64,000 nt of DNA from Butyrivibrio sp. INlla18. GTDB taxonomy: Bacteria; Bacillota; Clostridia; Lachnospirales; Lachnospiraceae. The notes beneath the pieces were generated by a model. That model did no database searches. It was given only the letters and a program-made list of their open reading frames with translations, and was not told the origin of the DNA. The position numbers and the translations under genes are program-made. This document shows, one piece after another, positions 1 to 8,997 of this stretch. Within the stretch, counting starts at the first letter, position 1. Each line of letters opens with the position of its first letter. The DNA is taken from assembly GCF_900103635.1 (NCBI RefSeq), contig NZ_FMXK01000004.1, forward strand, positions 1-64,000, given 5' to 3'.

Positions 1-16
1 AACCTGGATTCTCGGA

Positions 17-1636
17 TTAACATGACGAGGTTGGCAATGCCACTCCGAGAGTCCTGTAAATATCTGCCTGCTTGTCCAGAAGCTCACCAATCCTGAGCGC
101 ACGCTTTTCGTCCTCATAACACTCAAGGACATCAAGCTTATCAAGCAGCTGTTGCATTGTGTAAGTTTTATATAAATCTGTTTCCTTCATCTTGTGATCA
201 AGGTGGGAAATCAGAATTAGTGCTATAAACTCGTTGAATATTTTGCCATCGAGATTCTTCTCGGACTTGGCGAGAAGCCTTCTCATATTGAGTCTTTCCT
301 TGAGATTGCCAAACGCTTTCTCTACGACATCCTTCATTCTGTATAGATGAAGGGCGGTGAATGCGTCCATCTTCTCGTTGGTGATGATGGCAAAGTATCC
401 TATGTGCTTGCGAGCAGCTTTGATCTCATCTTCTTTGTAGTAGACCTGCCTTCCTCGGACAGGGGTATCCTTTACTTCAAAGAAACGGGCGTAAGCTTTC
501 TTGTGATCCTCAACCGGTTTGCCAGAAAGAAGCTCATTGCAGTAGTCCATGATACGCTTGTCAAAAGCCTGCTCTTCATCAGCACCTCTTTCGATGCTGT
601 AGAAATAGTGGATGTAGATCCGGCGTTTCTCTTCGAGGGTGTCGCCCTTGTATGGCCTGTCCTGAGTATAATTCCACTCAGCGCTGACTGTAAGTCCATA
701 AGTATTAAGGCCTTCGTCGAAGTTGTTGAACATACGGATATCATCATATACATCATCAAGATTCTTCTTGATGAACTTAAGGGAGAGCTTTACTCCTACA
801 AGGAATTTAACGTGCTCCCTGTACAGACCATTGATGTTGTCCTCAGAGTAAAAGCCTCTGTCCATGACAAACTTGGTCTTGCCAAAGCCCAGGATATCCA
901 GATCCTCAAGAAGGTGCTTGACCGTCTTTGAATCAGGGATGTTGCCGGCAAGCTTGCGGTAATAGAACGGAAGACCGGATTTCTCTCCGAACACAAGAAG
1001 GAGATTTATCTGAGGAAGCCTGTCGTTTTCCTTGTTCTTGCCCCACTGAGCCTGCTTAAGAGTTTCTGAGTAGCTTGAGAAGCTGGAGCTGTCATAAGCC
1101 CAGTACTCATCCTCGACACGTCTCTTGGCCTGTAACCGCAAGAACTTGGCTATCTGATCATCAGTGATGGATGCGAACATCTCACTGCTTCTGGGTGAAG
1201 CTATATCTTGTCCATAAGGATGCTTATGGGTAAGATTCCATTTTTCAAACCTGTATAGAGGATTGTTATCCTCAAGTACAAGGTAAAAAGCTACTGACAA
1301 AAGCTTTTTGTACATATCCGGAAAGCACTGCTTAAGATCAGCTGTAAGTCCTATCTGATCAGCAAACTGCTCCAGAAGATATGTGGCGCCAAAATAAAGG
1401 TGCTTTGTCTCAGTATATGTGACCGGGCCTGTTCTGGCAGGCAAAGCTTTAGGAGTCTTGGACTCGCCTTTCTTTGCGCGTCCTCTGGTAGGGATTATCT
1501 CCCCAGAGACTGGGTCAACCTTTCCAATGCAGACACGCTTGGACCTCGACTGCTGTTTCTCCTTGTCCCAGTAATAGGTTGTCTCGTAAGCGTAGGTAAT
1601 ACCGGATCTTTTGTCAGTTTGTGTAATGATTGCCAT
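17..1636 (-). CDS. IS1634/IS4-like DDE transposase, 539 aa
   Basis: This is the transposase of the flanking insertion sequence and would act on the 15-bp terminal repeats. Length (539 aa) fits IS1634-type enzymes. Candidate catalytic acidic residues are D182 (in WAYDSSSFS), D259 (in FVMDRGF) and E439 (in DVVEKAFGNLKERL), in the spacing and context of DDE transposases with a long insertion between the second D and the E. The frame is uninterrupted, so the enzyme is probably active. The start at 1636 has a GGTGGGG-type ribosome site just upstream and lies 30 bp from a clear -10 box. Its base composition is more balanced than that of the AT-rich glycan genes beside it, consistent with separate origin. 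Confidence 0.9.
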   Translation of the reverse strand: MAIITQTDKRSGITYAYETTYYWDKEKQQSRSKRVCIGKVDPVSGEIIPTRGRAKKGESKTPKALPARTGPVTYTETKHLYFGATYLLEQFADQIGLTADLKQCFPDMYKKLLSVAFYLVLEDNNPLYRFEKWNLTHKHPYGQDIASPRSSEMFASITDDQIAKFLRLQAKRRVEDEYWAYDSSSFSSYSETLKQAQWGKNKENDRLPQINLLLVFGEKSGLPFYYRKLAGNIPDSKTVKHLLEDLDILGFGKTKFVMDRGFYSEDNINGLYREHVKFLVGVKLSLKFIKKNLDDVYDDIRMFNNFDEGLNTYGLTVSAEWNYTQDRPYKGDTLEEKRRIYIHYFYSIERGADEEQAFDKRIMDYCNELLSGKPVEDHKKAYARFFEVKDTPVRGRQVYYKEDEIKAARKHIGYFAIITNEKMDAFTALHLYRMKDVVEKAFGNLKERLNMRRLLAKSEKNLDGKIFNEFIALILISHLDHKMKETDLYKTYTMQQLLDKLDVLECYEDEKRALRIGELLDKQADIYRTLGVALPTSSC

Positions 1637-1645
1637 CGCCCCACC

Positions 1646-1694
1646 TCGTCATGTTTTCTATAAATATTATAAAACATGACGATGCAAAAATCAA
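1646..1694 (-). promoter_or_regulatory. Transposase promoter with -10 box inside a perfect palindrome
   Basis: On the minus strand TTGATT (1689-1694) and TATAAT (1666-1671) are separated by exactly 17 bp. The -10 box lies in the loop of a perfect 12-bp inverted repeat (1646-1657 and 1671-1682, 13-nt loop) directly upstream of the transposase start. The arms contain TCGTCATG, related to the subterminal TGACGAGG motif. A protein binding the arms would cover the -10 box, so autoregulation is plausible. That role is inference. Confidence 0.7.
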
Positions 1695-1797
1695 GAGAGA
1701 AATAGCAATAAATTCAGTATTTTAGCGGATTTCAGAAATCTGTGACGAGGTTTTCATCGTCACGTTTCCGAGAATCCAGGTTTTAAGATCATGATAA

Positions 1798-3189
1798 CTA
1801 ACACGAATAAAATATATCCATCATAGTTCCAGTACACAGCAAAGGGTGCGTCGCATATAAATACTCAACAATCCTATCTTCTCCAATTCCGCTATCCACC
1901 AATTGTTTCTTAATCTCACAATTATGTTTTCCAGCAGCCAATACAAACACCTTGCTATCACATACCATCACTTCTTCTGGTGATCTTACTATAGTGTAAA
2001 AAAATTCATTTCCCCACAATTCAGGACTATTATCACAGACAGAAAGATCCGAGCATATTTTATTTTTTACTAACCACGTATACACGCTCTTTCCTATTTT
2101 TCCAGCGCCAAATACAACTATTCCATTTGCTTTTTTTATAGTCGCTATAAAATCCGTAGCATTCTTATCTAAATTGCTAAATTTATCTTCCACAAAAGAT
2201 GCATATTTTTCATATGAATCCAACAAAAGCAACACTTCATTCTTCATATTCTCCGAAAGATCATCAAGAATCAGTGCTTTTGAATCCAACATTTGTTTTA
2301 TCAAGCCTCTAAACTTATTCATTGTTTCTGCTAACATCTCATCTTTAATATGGTTCAAAAGGCAAAAACGGTATGAAGTTAGCATTGTAGCAATTATAGT
2401 TTCAGCAATAAAATGCGCCTTGAGATTATCTCCATTTATCGCTAATTGCATTTTATCTGCTAAAAAACTGCATTCATTATAGTTAAAGACTAAACCTTTG
2501 GGATTAAACATGGACGATGATGCGTTATCTCTTCGATAATAGTAGTATGCCTTGTCAACATATATAGCTCGGTCCACGCATGCATAAACCTGATATCTAA
2601 AACCACAATCCTGAAAAGCAGCTCCCGGACTTTCGTTCAGAAATATTGCATTATCTAACAAAAAGCTTCTCTTATATAGAGCATTCCAGATAAAAGGATC
2701 TGTTCCTTGCGATTTATTACAATAATCAATGAATGAAAAAGGGCCTCCACTTTTAATCCCTTCTCTATCTAGCGATACCTCATTTGTAAGATACTTGCCA
2801 TCGAGACCAGTTATAAACGCATAATAGCCACATTTTACAATATCTGCATCTTCCTTTTTAGCTATGGAGTATAGTTTTTCCAACATATCAGCCGCAATAA
2901 AATCATCTGTTTCTACTACGGAAACATACTCTCCATGAGCAAGTGACATTCCTAAATTAACCTGGTATCCATAACTCTTTTTTTGAGAAGTAACCAGTTT
3001 AACCCTACTATCTGATAAATGGCTTCCAATGATTTCCTTAGTACCATCAACTGAATCTGCATCAACACATATTATCTCAATGTCTAACAAAGTTTGGTTA
3101 ACGACACTTTGCAAGCACTCATCAATATATTGACCAACATTATAGCTTGGCAGTATTACAGATACCTTGACATTTTCACTCATAACCAT
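1798..3189 (-). CDS. GT2 glycosyltransferase with C-terminal Rossmann-like domain
   Basis: The N-terminal 230 residues are a GT2 (GT-A fold) glycosyltransferase: VSVILPSYNVGQYI at 9-22, a metal-binding DXD-like ETDDF at 93-97, and the downstream ESPGAAFQDCGFRYQ block typical of bacterial GT2 enzymes of surface and flagellar glycans. A helical linker follows, then a second domain from about residue 350 with FGAGKIGKS at 360-368 followed by alternating beta/alpha elements, which looks like a nucleotide-binding Rossmann half. Donor and acceptor are unknown. It is the last gene of the minus-strand operon and ends 15 bp from the insertion sequence. A second in-frame ATG at 3183 is an alternative start; AAGGTG lies about 4 bp before the first ATG. 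Confidence 0.85.
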   Translation of the reverse strand: MVMSENVKVSVILPSYNVGQYIDECLQSVVNQTLLDIEIICVDADSVDGTKEIIGSHLSDSRVKLVTSQKKSYGYQVNLGMSLAHGEYVSVVETDDFIAADMLEKLYSIAKKEDADIVKCGYYAFITGLDGKYLTNEVSLDREGIKSGGPFSFIDYCNKSQGTDPFIWNALYKRSFLLDNAIFLNESPGAAFQDCGFRYQVYACVDRAIYVDKAYYYYRRDNASSSMFNPKGLVFNYNECSFLADKMQLAINGDNLKAHFIAETIIATMLTSYRFCLLNHIKDEMLAETMNKFRGLIKQMLDSKALILDDLSENMKNEVLLLLDSYEKYASFVEDKFSNLDKNATDFIATIKKANGIVVFGAGKIGKSVYTWLVKNKICSDLSVCDNSPELWGNEFFYTIVRSPEEVMVCDSKVFVLAAGKHNCEIKKQLVDSGIGEDRIVEYLYATHPLLCTGTMMDIFYSC

Positions 3190-3203
3190 TTTTCACCTTA
3201 CAG

Positions 3204-4508
3204 CTACAATAAATCATGCAATTCATAACAAGACATATAATTAGAATACCCATTCTTTTTAAGAATTGCCTCAATCTCTTCAATTCCCTGTTTAATCGAT
3301 ATAATGAAAAGTGCATCCTTTGGAAATGCACCTTCTTTTATTTCCTGAACCTTTAGCCTAGATTTAATTACAGGATTACCCTCTTTACTAGTTACTGCAA
3401 TACTTACCAACTTGTCTGCAAACCTTGAAGTTTGTATATCTCCTATGATTCTAGTAGCATAAGCGCCCGCCCCATATACTACGATTGCCTTCGCATCATC
3501 TAATCTCTTTACGGCCGCGTCCTTAAACTTATAATATTTCTCATAAAAAAGCTTATCATTACTAATCAGCTCATCAATGGCATTCCAAGTTTTAGAGTCA
3601 ACAGTATCCTTTTTGATTTCGCCTAGCTCAACACCCTTTTTTATATCATTCGAAAGTCTTTCTATAAATTCACATCGATATTCGTATCCAATTCGGCACA
3701 TATCACTTAAACATGACAAAAAGCGCCTTTTCCATAACCATGGAAGAAGTTCATCCATATCTTGCGAGTACTTAATTAAACACTTCCTCATAAAATCATA
3801 TTCATCACATAGTGCATATATCTTTCTCAAATCATAAACAGAAGAATCTGCATTATCTCTTCTCAAATGATAGAATGGACGATTTATAAAGAATGTTTTC
3901 CTTGAATACAACATTGTCTGAATCCAAAAACCATTATCTTGAAATGAAGCTCCTGGCGTTTCATTATGCAAAATATCATTACTGATCAAAAAATCTCTTT
4001 TATATATTCCAGACCAAGAAGTCATGTAGGCTTCAAATACTCTTCTATCATTTTTATAATTTGTTACAACATTGTATAAATCTTTGTTTTTGTCAGAAAG
4101 AATGTTATAAACATGCTCATAGTCATAGTTTTCATAAAACACAAAAAAATCTGCCTTAACTATATCTGCATCATTTTTATGAGCCGCAATATATAATTCC
4201 TCATACATTTTCGATTCAATATAATCGTCAGACTCTACAATTCCAATATATTCACCAGTTGCTTTCTTTACGCCCTCATTTAATGAATTGCCATAGCCAG
4301 TATTTGACTTATGAATAACCTTTACTCTTGCATCATTTTGGGCATATTCATCCAATATTTTAGGAGTTTCATCAATAGAGCCATCATCAACGCATACTAT
4401 CTCTATGTTTTCTAAAGACTGATTCAATACGCTATCCAAGCACTTTTGGATTTGTTTTTCTCTATTAAACACAGGAATTATCACTGATACGTTGGGTCTA
4501 TTGCTCAT
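3204..4508 (-). CDS. GT2 glycosyltransferase with C-terminal Rossmann-like domain
   Basis: GT2 domain with VSVIIPVFNREKQI, the DDGS motif and ESDDY (DXD-like), then the ETPGASFQDNGFWIQ block shared with the neighbouring gene at 1798-3189; the two are close paralogues. From about residue 340 a second domain carries IVVYGAGAYATRII, the same GxG-type module seen in most proteins of this operon. The start at 4508 (MSNRPNVSV) is preferred because the frame upstream of it runs into the 3' end of the preceding methyltransferase gene and a GGGGTG ribosome site lies 9 bp before this ATG. The sugar transferred cannot be told from sequence. Confidence 0.83.
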   Translation of the reverse strand: MSNRPNVSVIIPVFNREKQIQKCLDSVLNQSLENIEIVCVDDGSIDETPKILDEYAQNDARVKVIHKSNTGYGNSLNEGVKKATGEYIGIVESDDYIESKMYEELYIAAHKNDADIVKADFFVFYENYDYEHVYNILSDKNKDLYNVVTNYKNDRRVFEAYMTSWSGIYKRDFLISNDILHNETPGASFQDNGFWIQTMLYSRKTFFINRPFYHLRRDNADSSVYDLRKIYALCDEYDFMRKCLIKYSQDMDELLPWLWKRRFLSCLSDMCRIGYEYRCEFIERLSNDIKKGVELGEIKKDTVDSKTWNAIDELISNDKLFYEKYYKFKDAAVKRLDDAKAIVVYGAGAYATRIIGDIQTSRFADKLVSIAVTSKEGNPVIKSRLKVQEIKEGAFPKDALFIISIKQGIEEIEAILKKNGYSNYMSCYELHDLL

Positions 4509-4527
4509 TCTTATTAACACCCCATTT

Positions 4528-5496
4528 TCATTTTCTTTTAACAAAAGACATCGTAAACTCTTTTTCATCGTTATAAGCTAGCAGATAGCTTTTTTCATTT
4601 AACAACTTTAACACCTTATTCTTTTTACTGATTCCATCTGGATAGAACCTCTCATGGAACTCAACAACTATCTGCTTAACACTGTTGTCTTTGCTATTTA
4701 AAATTTCTGGAATAATATCAAATTCAGATCCTTCAATATCCATTTTGATAACGTCTATAGTTGAACCCGCTACTAACTCCGAAACAATCGAAGAATATGT
4801 CTTCATTTGTACTGTTATCGGTATCACTTCAAGTTCTTCTCTAGTATCCAAAGCTCCACTAACATATTCTTTATTCTTTGGCAAATAGAAAGATGCCTCT
4901 CCTTCTTCCTTAGCTATACCGTACGGAAAGAATGATATGTTCTCGTTTGCTTTGTATTGTTCCATAAAATGAATCGCTTTTGGAGTAGGATCAAATGCAT
5001 ATATTTGAGCATCAAATTTATTGATCATTTCAAGATCAAAAGATATTTCCTCCCCTATTCCAAAAGAAAGAACAATCGGCTTCTCACCTAAAACATTTCT
5101 ATCTATCCAATATCCTCCATAGTCACTTCCTACTTTTTCTAAGCCATCTGACACCCACTGTATTGGCACGTCTACAAGAACGTCTTCATTCCAACCGGCT
5201 AAAATTTTAAACTCATCAATAGATACAATTTTTTCTTTTATTTTTTCATATATATCAATCGCTTCAAGATTATCAAGCACTTGCAATTTATACTTATCTG
5301 AAACAGCTATAATAAGATAATCAAAATCATCTTTTATTTTAGAGCATGAATAAATAGGTCTATCAAAAAAAGATAATTCATCCACCTTAGACTGAATAAA
5401 AAAACAAATATCAACATCTATATTTCTATATTGAATCCATTTTAGTAATCTCTCAGAATAACTGCCTGTCCCATAAATCGCTATACGCTTTTTCAT
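4528..5496 (-). CDS. FkbM-family methyltransferase with N-terminal Rossmann-like domain
   Basis: The C-terminal half is a class I SAM-dependent methyltransferase of the FkbM family: glycine-rich LSFGIGEEISF near 145-155, FDPTP near 170, and the family hallmark IKMDIEGSEF near 250-259. FkbM enzymes O-methylate sugars or polyketides; here a glycan sugar is the likely acceptor (inference). The first 100 residues form a separate domain opening with RIAIYGTGSYSERLLKW, the recurring GxG module of this locus, here at the N-terminus. The ATG at 5496 has GGGTG six bases upstream, whereas the GTG at 5505 has no site and lies inside the previous gene. Confidence 0.85.
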   Translation of the reverse strand: MKKRIAIYGTGSYSERLLKWIQYRNIDVDICFFIQSKVDELSFFDRPIYSCSKIKDDFDYLIIAVSDKYKLQVLDNLEAIDIYEKIKEKIVSIDEFKILAGWNEDVLVDVPIQWVSDGLEKVGSDYGGYWIDRNVLGEKPIVLSFGIGEEISFDLEMINKFDAQIYAFDPTPKAIHFMEQYKANENISFFPYGIAKEEGEASFYLPKNKEYVSGALDTREELEVIPITVQMKTYSSIVSELVAGSTIDVIKMDIEGSEFDIIPEILNSKDNSVKQIVVEFHERFYPDGISKKNKVLKLLNEKSYLLAYNDEKEFTMSFVKRK

Positions 5497-5497
5497 G

Positions 5498-6670
5498 CTA
5501 TTCACCCACTACACAATAATCTAAATTTCTTTTATATCCATACGATTCAACTATTCTTTTTACATCATCTGCATCTTTCAATGCCACAATTATAAAAGTG
5601 CTTTTCTGTTTGTTTTTTAAAGCCTCTGGATCCTTGTAAAAACTCTTAAGTTTCCCGCCATCATAGCACTCTACATCAATGGACAAGTTCTCTGCTTTAC
5701 ATAATTCCATGTAAACGCTTTTCCCATAATGCCCCATACCCCAGATAGCAATTTTTCTACTTCCTAGGACACTCTTGGCGTTTCTAATCGTATCTTGAAA
5801 AATAGAATTACGTTGAAACACGTTCTTATATAGTTGAATCATCCTTTTTTCTGCTAGCTCATTTATTTCAAAATCTTCCGGATAGTATTCAACTGGTGTG
5901 TCTAACAATGTCATATTTCCATTTAGAGCATCTAATGTAGCATCTTGGCAATTAGTTCCTGACTCATCATAGATAGTCATTGATAATGGCTTTTTCGAAT
6001 ACAAAATCAATCCATTATTTTGGACAATAGTGGCATACCAAAATGCTGCCCAAGAATCTAAAGTCCCGTCATAATTAGCCATAATCTGCTTCCACAAATC
6101 AAACCCAGCTTTATTATATCTGTACACCTCATTTCTAGGAGTATCCTTAAAGAGAGCTTGAGGATCTCTTTTATATAAATCCCAGCTTTCTTTCCAAGTT
6201 GCCCAGCCGAGGCAATCAGAAAAGCCTGAAAAAAAAGTGTTTGGAAGATCGTCTGTGCAAATGTCTATCATGCTTCCGCAAATTTGCATAACTCTGGAAT
6301 CATCACAGTACTTATCAAGAGCCTTATTCATATAATCCAGAAAAAATGGAGAAAGCACCAAATCATCTTCTAAAACTATTACTCGACCGTACTTTTCTAC
6401 TACTGTTGTTACGCCATCGATAATATTACGCCTAAGTCCCCAGTTTTTTTCTCGCTCAATGACTGTCTTACTTTTGAAACCTTTTATGCTCTGCAGATAC
6501 TTCCTTACTTCATTCACTGCATCTTGCTTTTCTACATTTGCTGCAGCATCTGAATAAACAAAAAGATCAGAATACTTAAATTCATCGTTCTGCAAAAGTG
6601 TTTCTATTAATTTTTTTAGATGGTCGACTCTGTTATACGCAAATATAACTATAGGTGCATACTTCTCCAT
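5498..6670 (-). CDS. GNT-I-like glycosyltransferase with C-terminal Rossmann-like domain
   Basis: The N-terminal part resembles GT-A fold enzymes of the GNT-I/GT2 superfamily: APIVIFAYNRVDHLKKLI at the start, VLEDDLVLSP (acidic metal site at 101-103), and GWATWKESW at 155-163, a block common in bacterial sugar transferases of this kind. Residues from about 300 form the shared module, with IAIWGMGHYGKSVY at 307-320. It overlaps nothing but ends only one base from the next gene's start, so it is co-transcribed. The substrate is unknown. Confidence 0.8.
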   Translation of the reverse strand: MEKYAPIVIFAYNRVDHLKKLIETLLQNDEFKYSDLFVYSDAAANVEKQDAVNEVRKYLQSIKGFKSKTVIEREKNWGLRRNIIDGVTTVVEKYGRVIVLEDDLVLSPFFLDYMNKALDKYCDDSRVMQICGSMIDICTDDLPNTFFSGFSDCLGWATWKESWDLYKRDPQALFKDTPRNEVYRYNKAGFDLWKQIMANYDGTLDSWAAFWYATIVQNNGLILYSKKPLSMTIYDESGTNCQDATLDALNGNMTLLDTPVEYYPEDFEINELAEKRMIQLYKNVFQRNSIFQDTIRNAKSVLGSRKIAIWGMGHYGKSVYMELCKAENLSIDVECYDGGKLKSFYKDPEALKNKQKSTFIIVALKDADDVKRIVESYGYKRNLDYCVVGE

Positions 6671-6695
6671 AATAGACTAATTCCTTTCCTCAACA

Positions 6696-7952
6696 TCAAC
6701 TCCAAATTGTCCATGTCCTATTTATCTGCCTAGCAAGTTCCTCGGCATTCCAGTTTCTAACAATATTCCTTGGTATCTGGTATTCATCTATTCCGTCTCT
6801 CCACAATCCCTGCTTTACAATACCAGCTTTTTTGATTTTTTCTTCTTTTAAAATCTCGCATGTATTATCTGTGTAATCAGACCTTGTCCCAAATGGATAT
6901 GAAAAAACCGTTATCTCTTTACCAATGATAGCTTCTAATCTTTTCTTTGACTCTCTAATTTCCCACCTTTGTTCCTCTTCGCTTTCACAAGCAAGTGAGC
7001 TATGAGTCACAGTATGGGCACCAATAGTTATATATTTTGACTCAGCTAGTTTTCGCAGTTCTTCTTGATCAACTAATCTAAATTCTTTTCTAGGAAAATC
7101 ATTAGGTTTTATTATGCTGGCTAATCTTCTTATCTCTTTCTCTCGATCTTCGGCACTCATCGCTTTCATTATTCGATGAGCACATAAGTAGCTTTCATAT
7201 CTATTTTCTTCACTGTCAAATGCTAATTCTTCTGTTCCTATTACTATCTTTTCTGGCCTATGACTTGGTAATAACAATAAAGACTCAAGCGCGTCCCACC
7301 ACATTTCATTGGCTGTTCCCAAATTTCCAGAGCTGACAAATATAGTGGCGGGCACTTCATATTTCTCGAGTATAGGAAGTGCATTCCAATAATTATCCGC
7401 ATAGCCATCATCAAAAGTAAGTACGATAGATTTATCCTTTAAACAAGTCCAATCATCCTCAAATCTTACAACGTTATAGTTTTCCTTAATATATCTAACT
7501 TGTTCCTCAAAATTCTCAACACTAACTGCCAGTTGCTGTGGATCAGTAGACAAATTGATAACGCGATGATAAAACAAAACATTCACACAGTTATCGGCAA
7601 TATATGAACCAACATATTTATTTTCAGCCTTTGCCTTTTCGACATCATCGTCACTAAAAATTGAATAATTGCTAATTCCTCTCTTTTCTAATTCTGCAGT
7701 CATCTGAATAGCATTCTTTGTACTAGCCGCTATAGCAAAAGCTGATTCAGGTTTTTCATCTATTTCAGCTATAGTTTTTACAGACTTTCCAAATATCTCA
7801 TTTCTATCTTTTTCTTTAGTAACAATGAAATTACAAAAATCCAGTCCGTGTTCCTTTAGCCATATAGCCAATTCTTTGCCATATATACCTGCACCATATA
7901 TATTTATTTTGCCATTATTCTTCTCGCAAAACTCACGCCAATCCTGTGTCAT
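6696..7952 (-). CDS. Polysaccharide deacetylase (CE4) with N-terminal Rossmann-like domain
   Basis: The C-terminal domain is a NodB/CE4 carbohydrate deacetylase: LTFDDGYADNYW (catalytic/metal Asp pair in TFDDG at 179-183), HTVTHSS (metal-binding HxxxH at 313-317) and FSYPFG near 350. Such enzymes remove N- or O-acetyl groups from sugars. No signal peptide or membrane segment is evident, so it probably acts in the cytoplasm on a nucleotide-linked or lipid-linked glycan (inference). Residues 15-100 carry INIYGAGIYGKELAIWL, the recurring module. The ATG overlaps the preceding stop (TGATG) and has AAGGA six bases upstream, indicating translational coupling. Confidence 0.87.
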   Translation of the reverse strand: MTQDWREFCEKNNGKINIYGAGIYGKELAIWLKEHGLDFCNFIVTKEKDRNEIFGKSVKTIAEIDEKPESAFAIAASTKNAIQMTAELEKRGISNYSIFSDDDVEKAKAENKYVGSYIADNCVNVLFYHRVINLSTDPQQLAVSVENFEEQVRYIKENYNVVRFEDDWTCLKDKSIVLTFDDGYADNYWNALPILEKYEVPATIFVSSGNLGTANEMWWDALESLLLLPSHRPEKIVIGTEELAFDSEENRYESYLCAHRIMKAMSAEDREKEIRRLASIIKPNDFPRKEFRLVDQEELRKLAESKYITIGAHTVTHSSLACESEEEQRWEIRESKKRLEAIIGKEITVFSYPFGTRSDYTDNTCEILKEEKIKKAGIVKQGLWRDGIDEYQIPRNIVRNWNAEELARQINRTWTIWS

Positions 7953-8965
7953 CAGAATTCCTTTCTTGCAGTTATTCCTATTACAATTGGATAGTCCTTA
8001 TCTTGAGCATCCAGCATGTTCTTTTCATCCAAATCTTCAACAGAAACTCCTTGTACAAAAGCTGTTGCAGATAGTGCATTACCAAAAGGCGAAACTTTAA
8101 TATTCTCTGATTCAAATTTATCTTCCAGAAGCTTCTTAATCGATAGCTCAGTGAATCCCCAATAATGTCCCCACCTATCCATATCAAATCTTGAAATAGG
8201 CGTAATAGTTCCAGCTACTGTAGCTAGCAAATATCCTCCTGGTTTCAACAAATAATGTGCGCCTTCAATAGCTTTTTTTACATCGTAAATAAAATTAAAT
8301 GTCTGAGTACAAATAAAGACATCATACTTTTCCTTTGGTAAACTTGCTGTATTTGTCAGATCCTTTCCTTTTGCATAGTCCAAAATATCAAAATGTGTCT
8401 CTTCATTACGAGTTGAGCTGAAGTACTTCTTACTATAGCTGTCTGCCCCTACTTCAATAATATTACTAGGTTTAACTCCACTATCTATTATTTCATGAGA
8501 TGCTTCTTCTAAATAGTTCTCGATATAGTATCTGTCAATCGGCGTTCCACGGTCTAAGCCGAACACTCTGCTTACAGGTTCTAATCCATGTAATAGTCTT
8601 CTGTCTTTTACATCGTCAGTCTCCCTGATATATTCAGCCACACTATCTGAATCAACAAATAAATAATTATCAAACTTATATTTATTAAGAACTGTTTCTA
8701 CGTCACCTCTATTCTTCAAAGAAACTGTAATTAAAATCCCACTTTGTCCTATTTCTTCATCTGAGTGCTTTGCAAAAAAATCATCAACCTCAAATAAATC
8801 AACTCCATCAATCTCATATATTTTGCTTAAATTATTAGTAACAATTGCCCCTTTAAACTTAGAACTATGATCAGTCAACTCCCTAATCACTTTTTTTCCT
8901 AAAGTACCATTCCCATAAACATATACTTTTTGATTCTTGCTAATAAAATCTGAAATTTTCCCCAT
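7952..8965 (-). CDS. SAM-dependent methyltransferase with N-terminal Rossmann-like domain
   Basis: Residues about 160-330 form a class I methyltransferase-like domain: IIEVGADSYSKKYF near 170, YDVFICTQTFNFIYDVKKAI, and LLKPGGYLLATV near 239, the classical post-motif III region. The SAM-binding loop EVGADS has only one glycine, so activity is not certain. Residues 1-110 carry the locus-specific module with VYVYGNGTLGKKVI at 14-27. The start at 8965 (MGKISDF) is chosen because GAGGG precedes it and the longer frame begins at a TTG without a ribosome site. The stop overlaps the start of the deacetylase gene. Confidence 0.8.
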   Translation of the reverse strand: MGKISDFISKNQKVYVYGNGTLGKKVIRELTDHSSKFKGAIVTNNLSKIYEIDGVDLFEVDDFFAKHSDEEIGQSGILITVSLKNRGDVETVLNKYKFDNYLFVDSDSVAEYIRETDDVKDRRLLHGLEPVSRVFGLDRGTPIDRYYIENYLEEASHEIIDSGVKPSNIIEVGADSYSKKYFSSTRNEETHFDILDYAKGKDLTNTASLPKEKYDVFICTQTFNFIYDVKKAIEGAHYLLKPGGYLLATVAGTITPISRFDMDRWGHYWGFTELSIKKLLEDKFESENIKVSPFGNALSATAFVQGVSVEDLDEKNMLDAQDKDYPIVIGITARKEF

Positions 8966-8997
8966 AACTTCATATCCCTCTACATAGTTCAAGCATT

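Larger units (their letters stand above)
1..1782 (-). mobile_element. Insertion sequence, IS1634/IS4-like, with 15-bp terminal inverted repeats
   Basis: A 15-bp sequence at 1-15 (AACCTGGATTCTCGG) recurs as its exact reverse complement at 1768-1782, enclosing one transposase gene. The left repeat begins at the window edge, so it may be longer and no target-site duplication can be read. An 8-bp motif TGACGAGG recurs just inside both ends (23-30 and 1743-1750) and inverted before the transposase start (1643-1650), as expected of transposase-binding subterminal repeats. The element ends 15 bp from the stop codon of the neighbouring glycosyltransferase, so it sits at the 3' end of the glycan operon without breaking it. 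The family name is from protein resemblance and is tentative. Confidence 0.88.

Noticed and set aside
347-931. 194-codon plus-strand open frame inside the insertion sequence
   Set aside because: It is the reverse shadow of the intact transposase gene and has no ribosome site or family resemblance.
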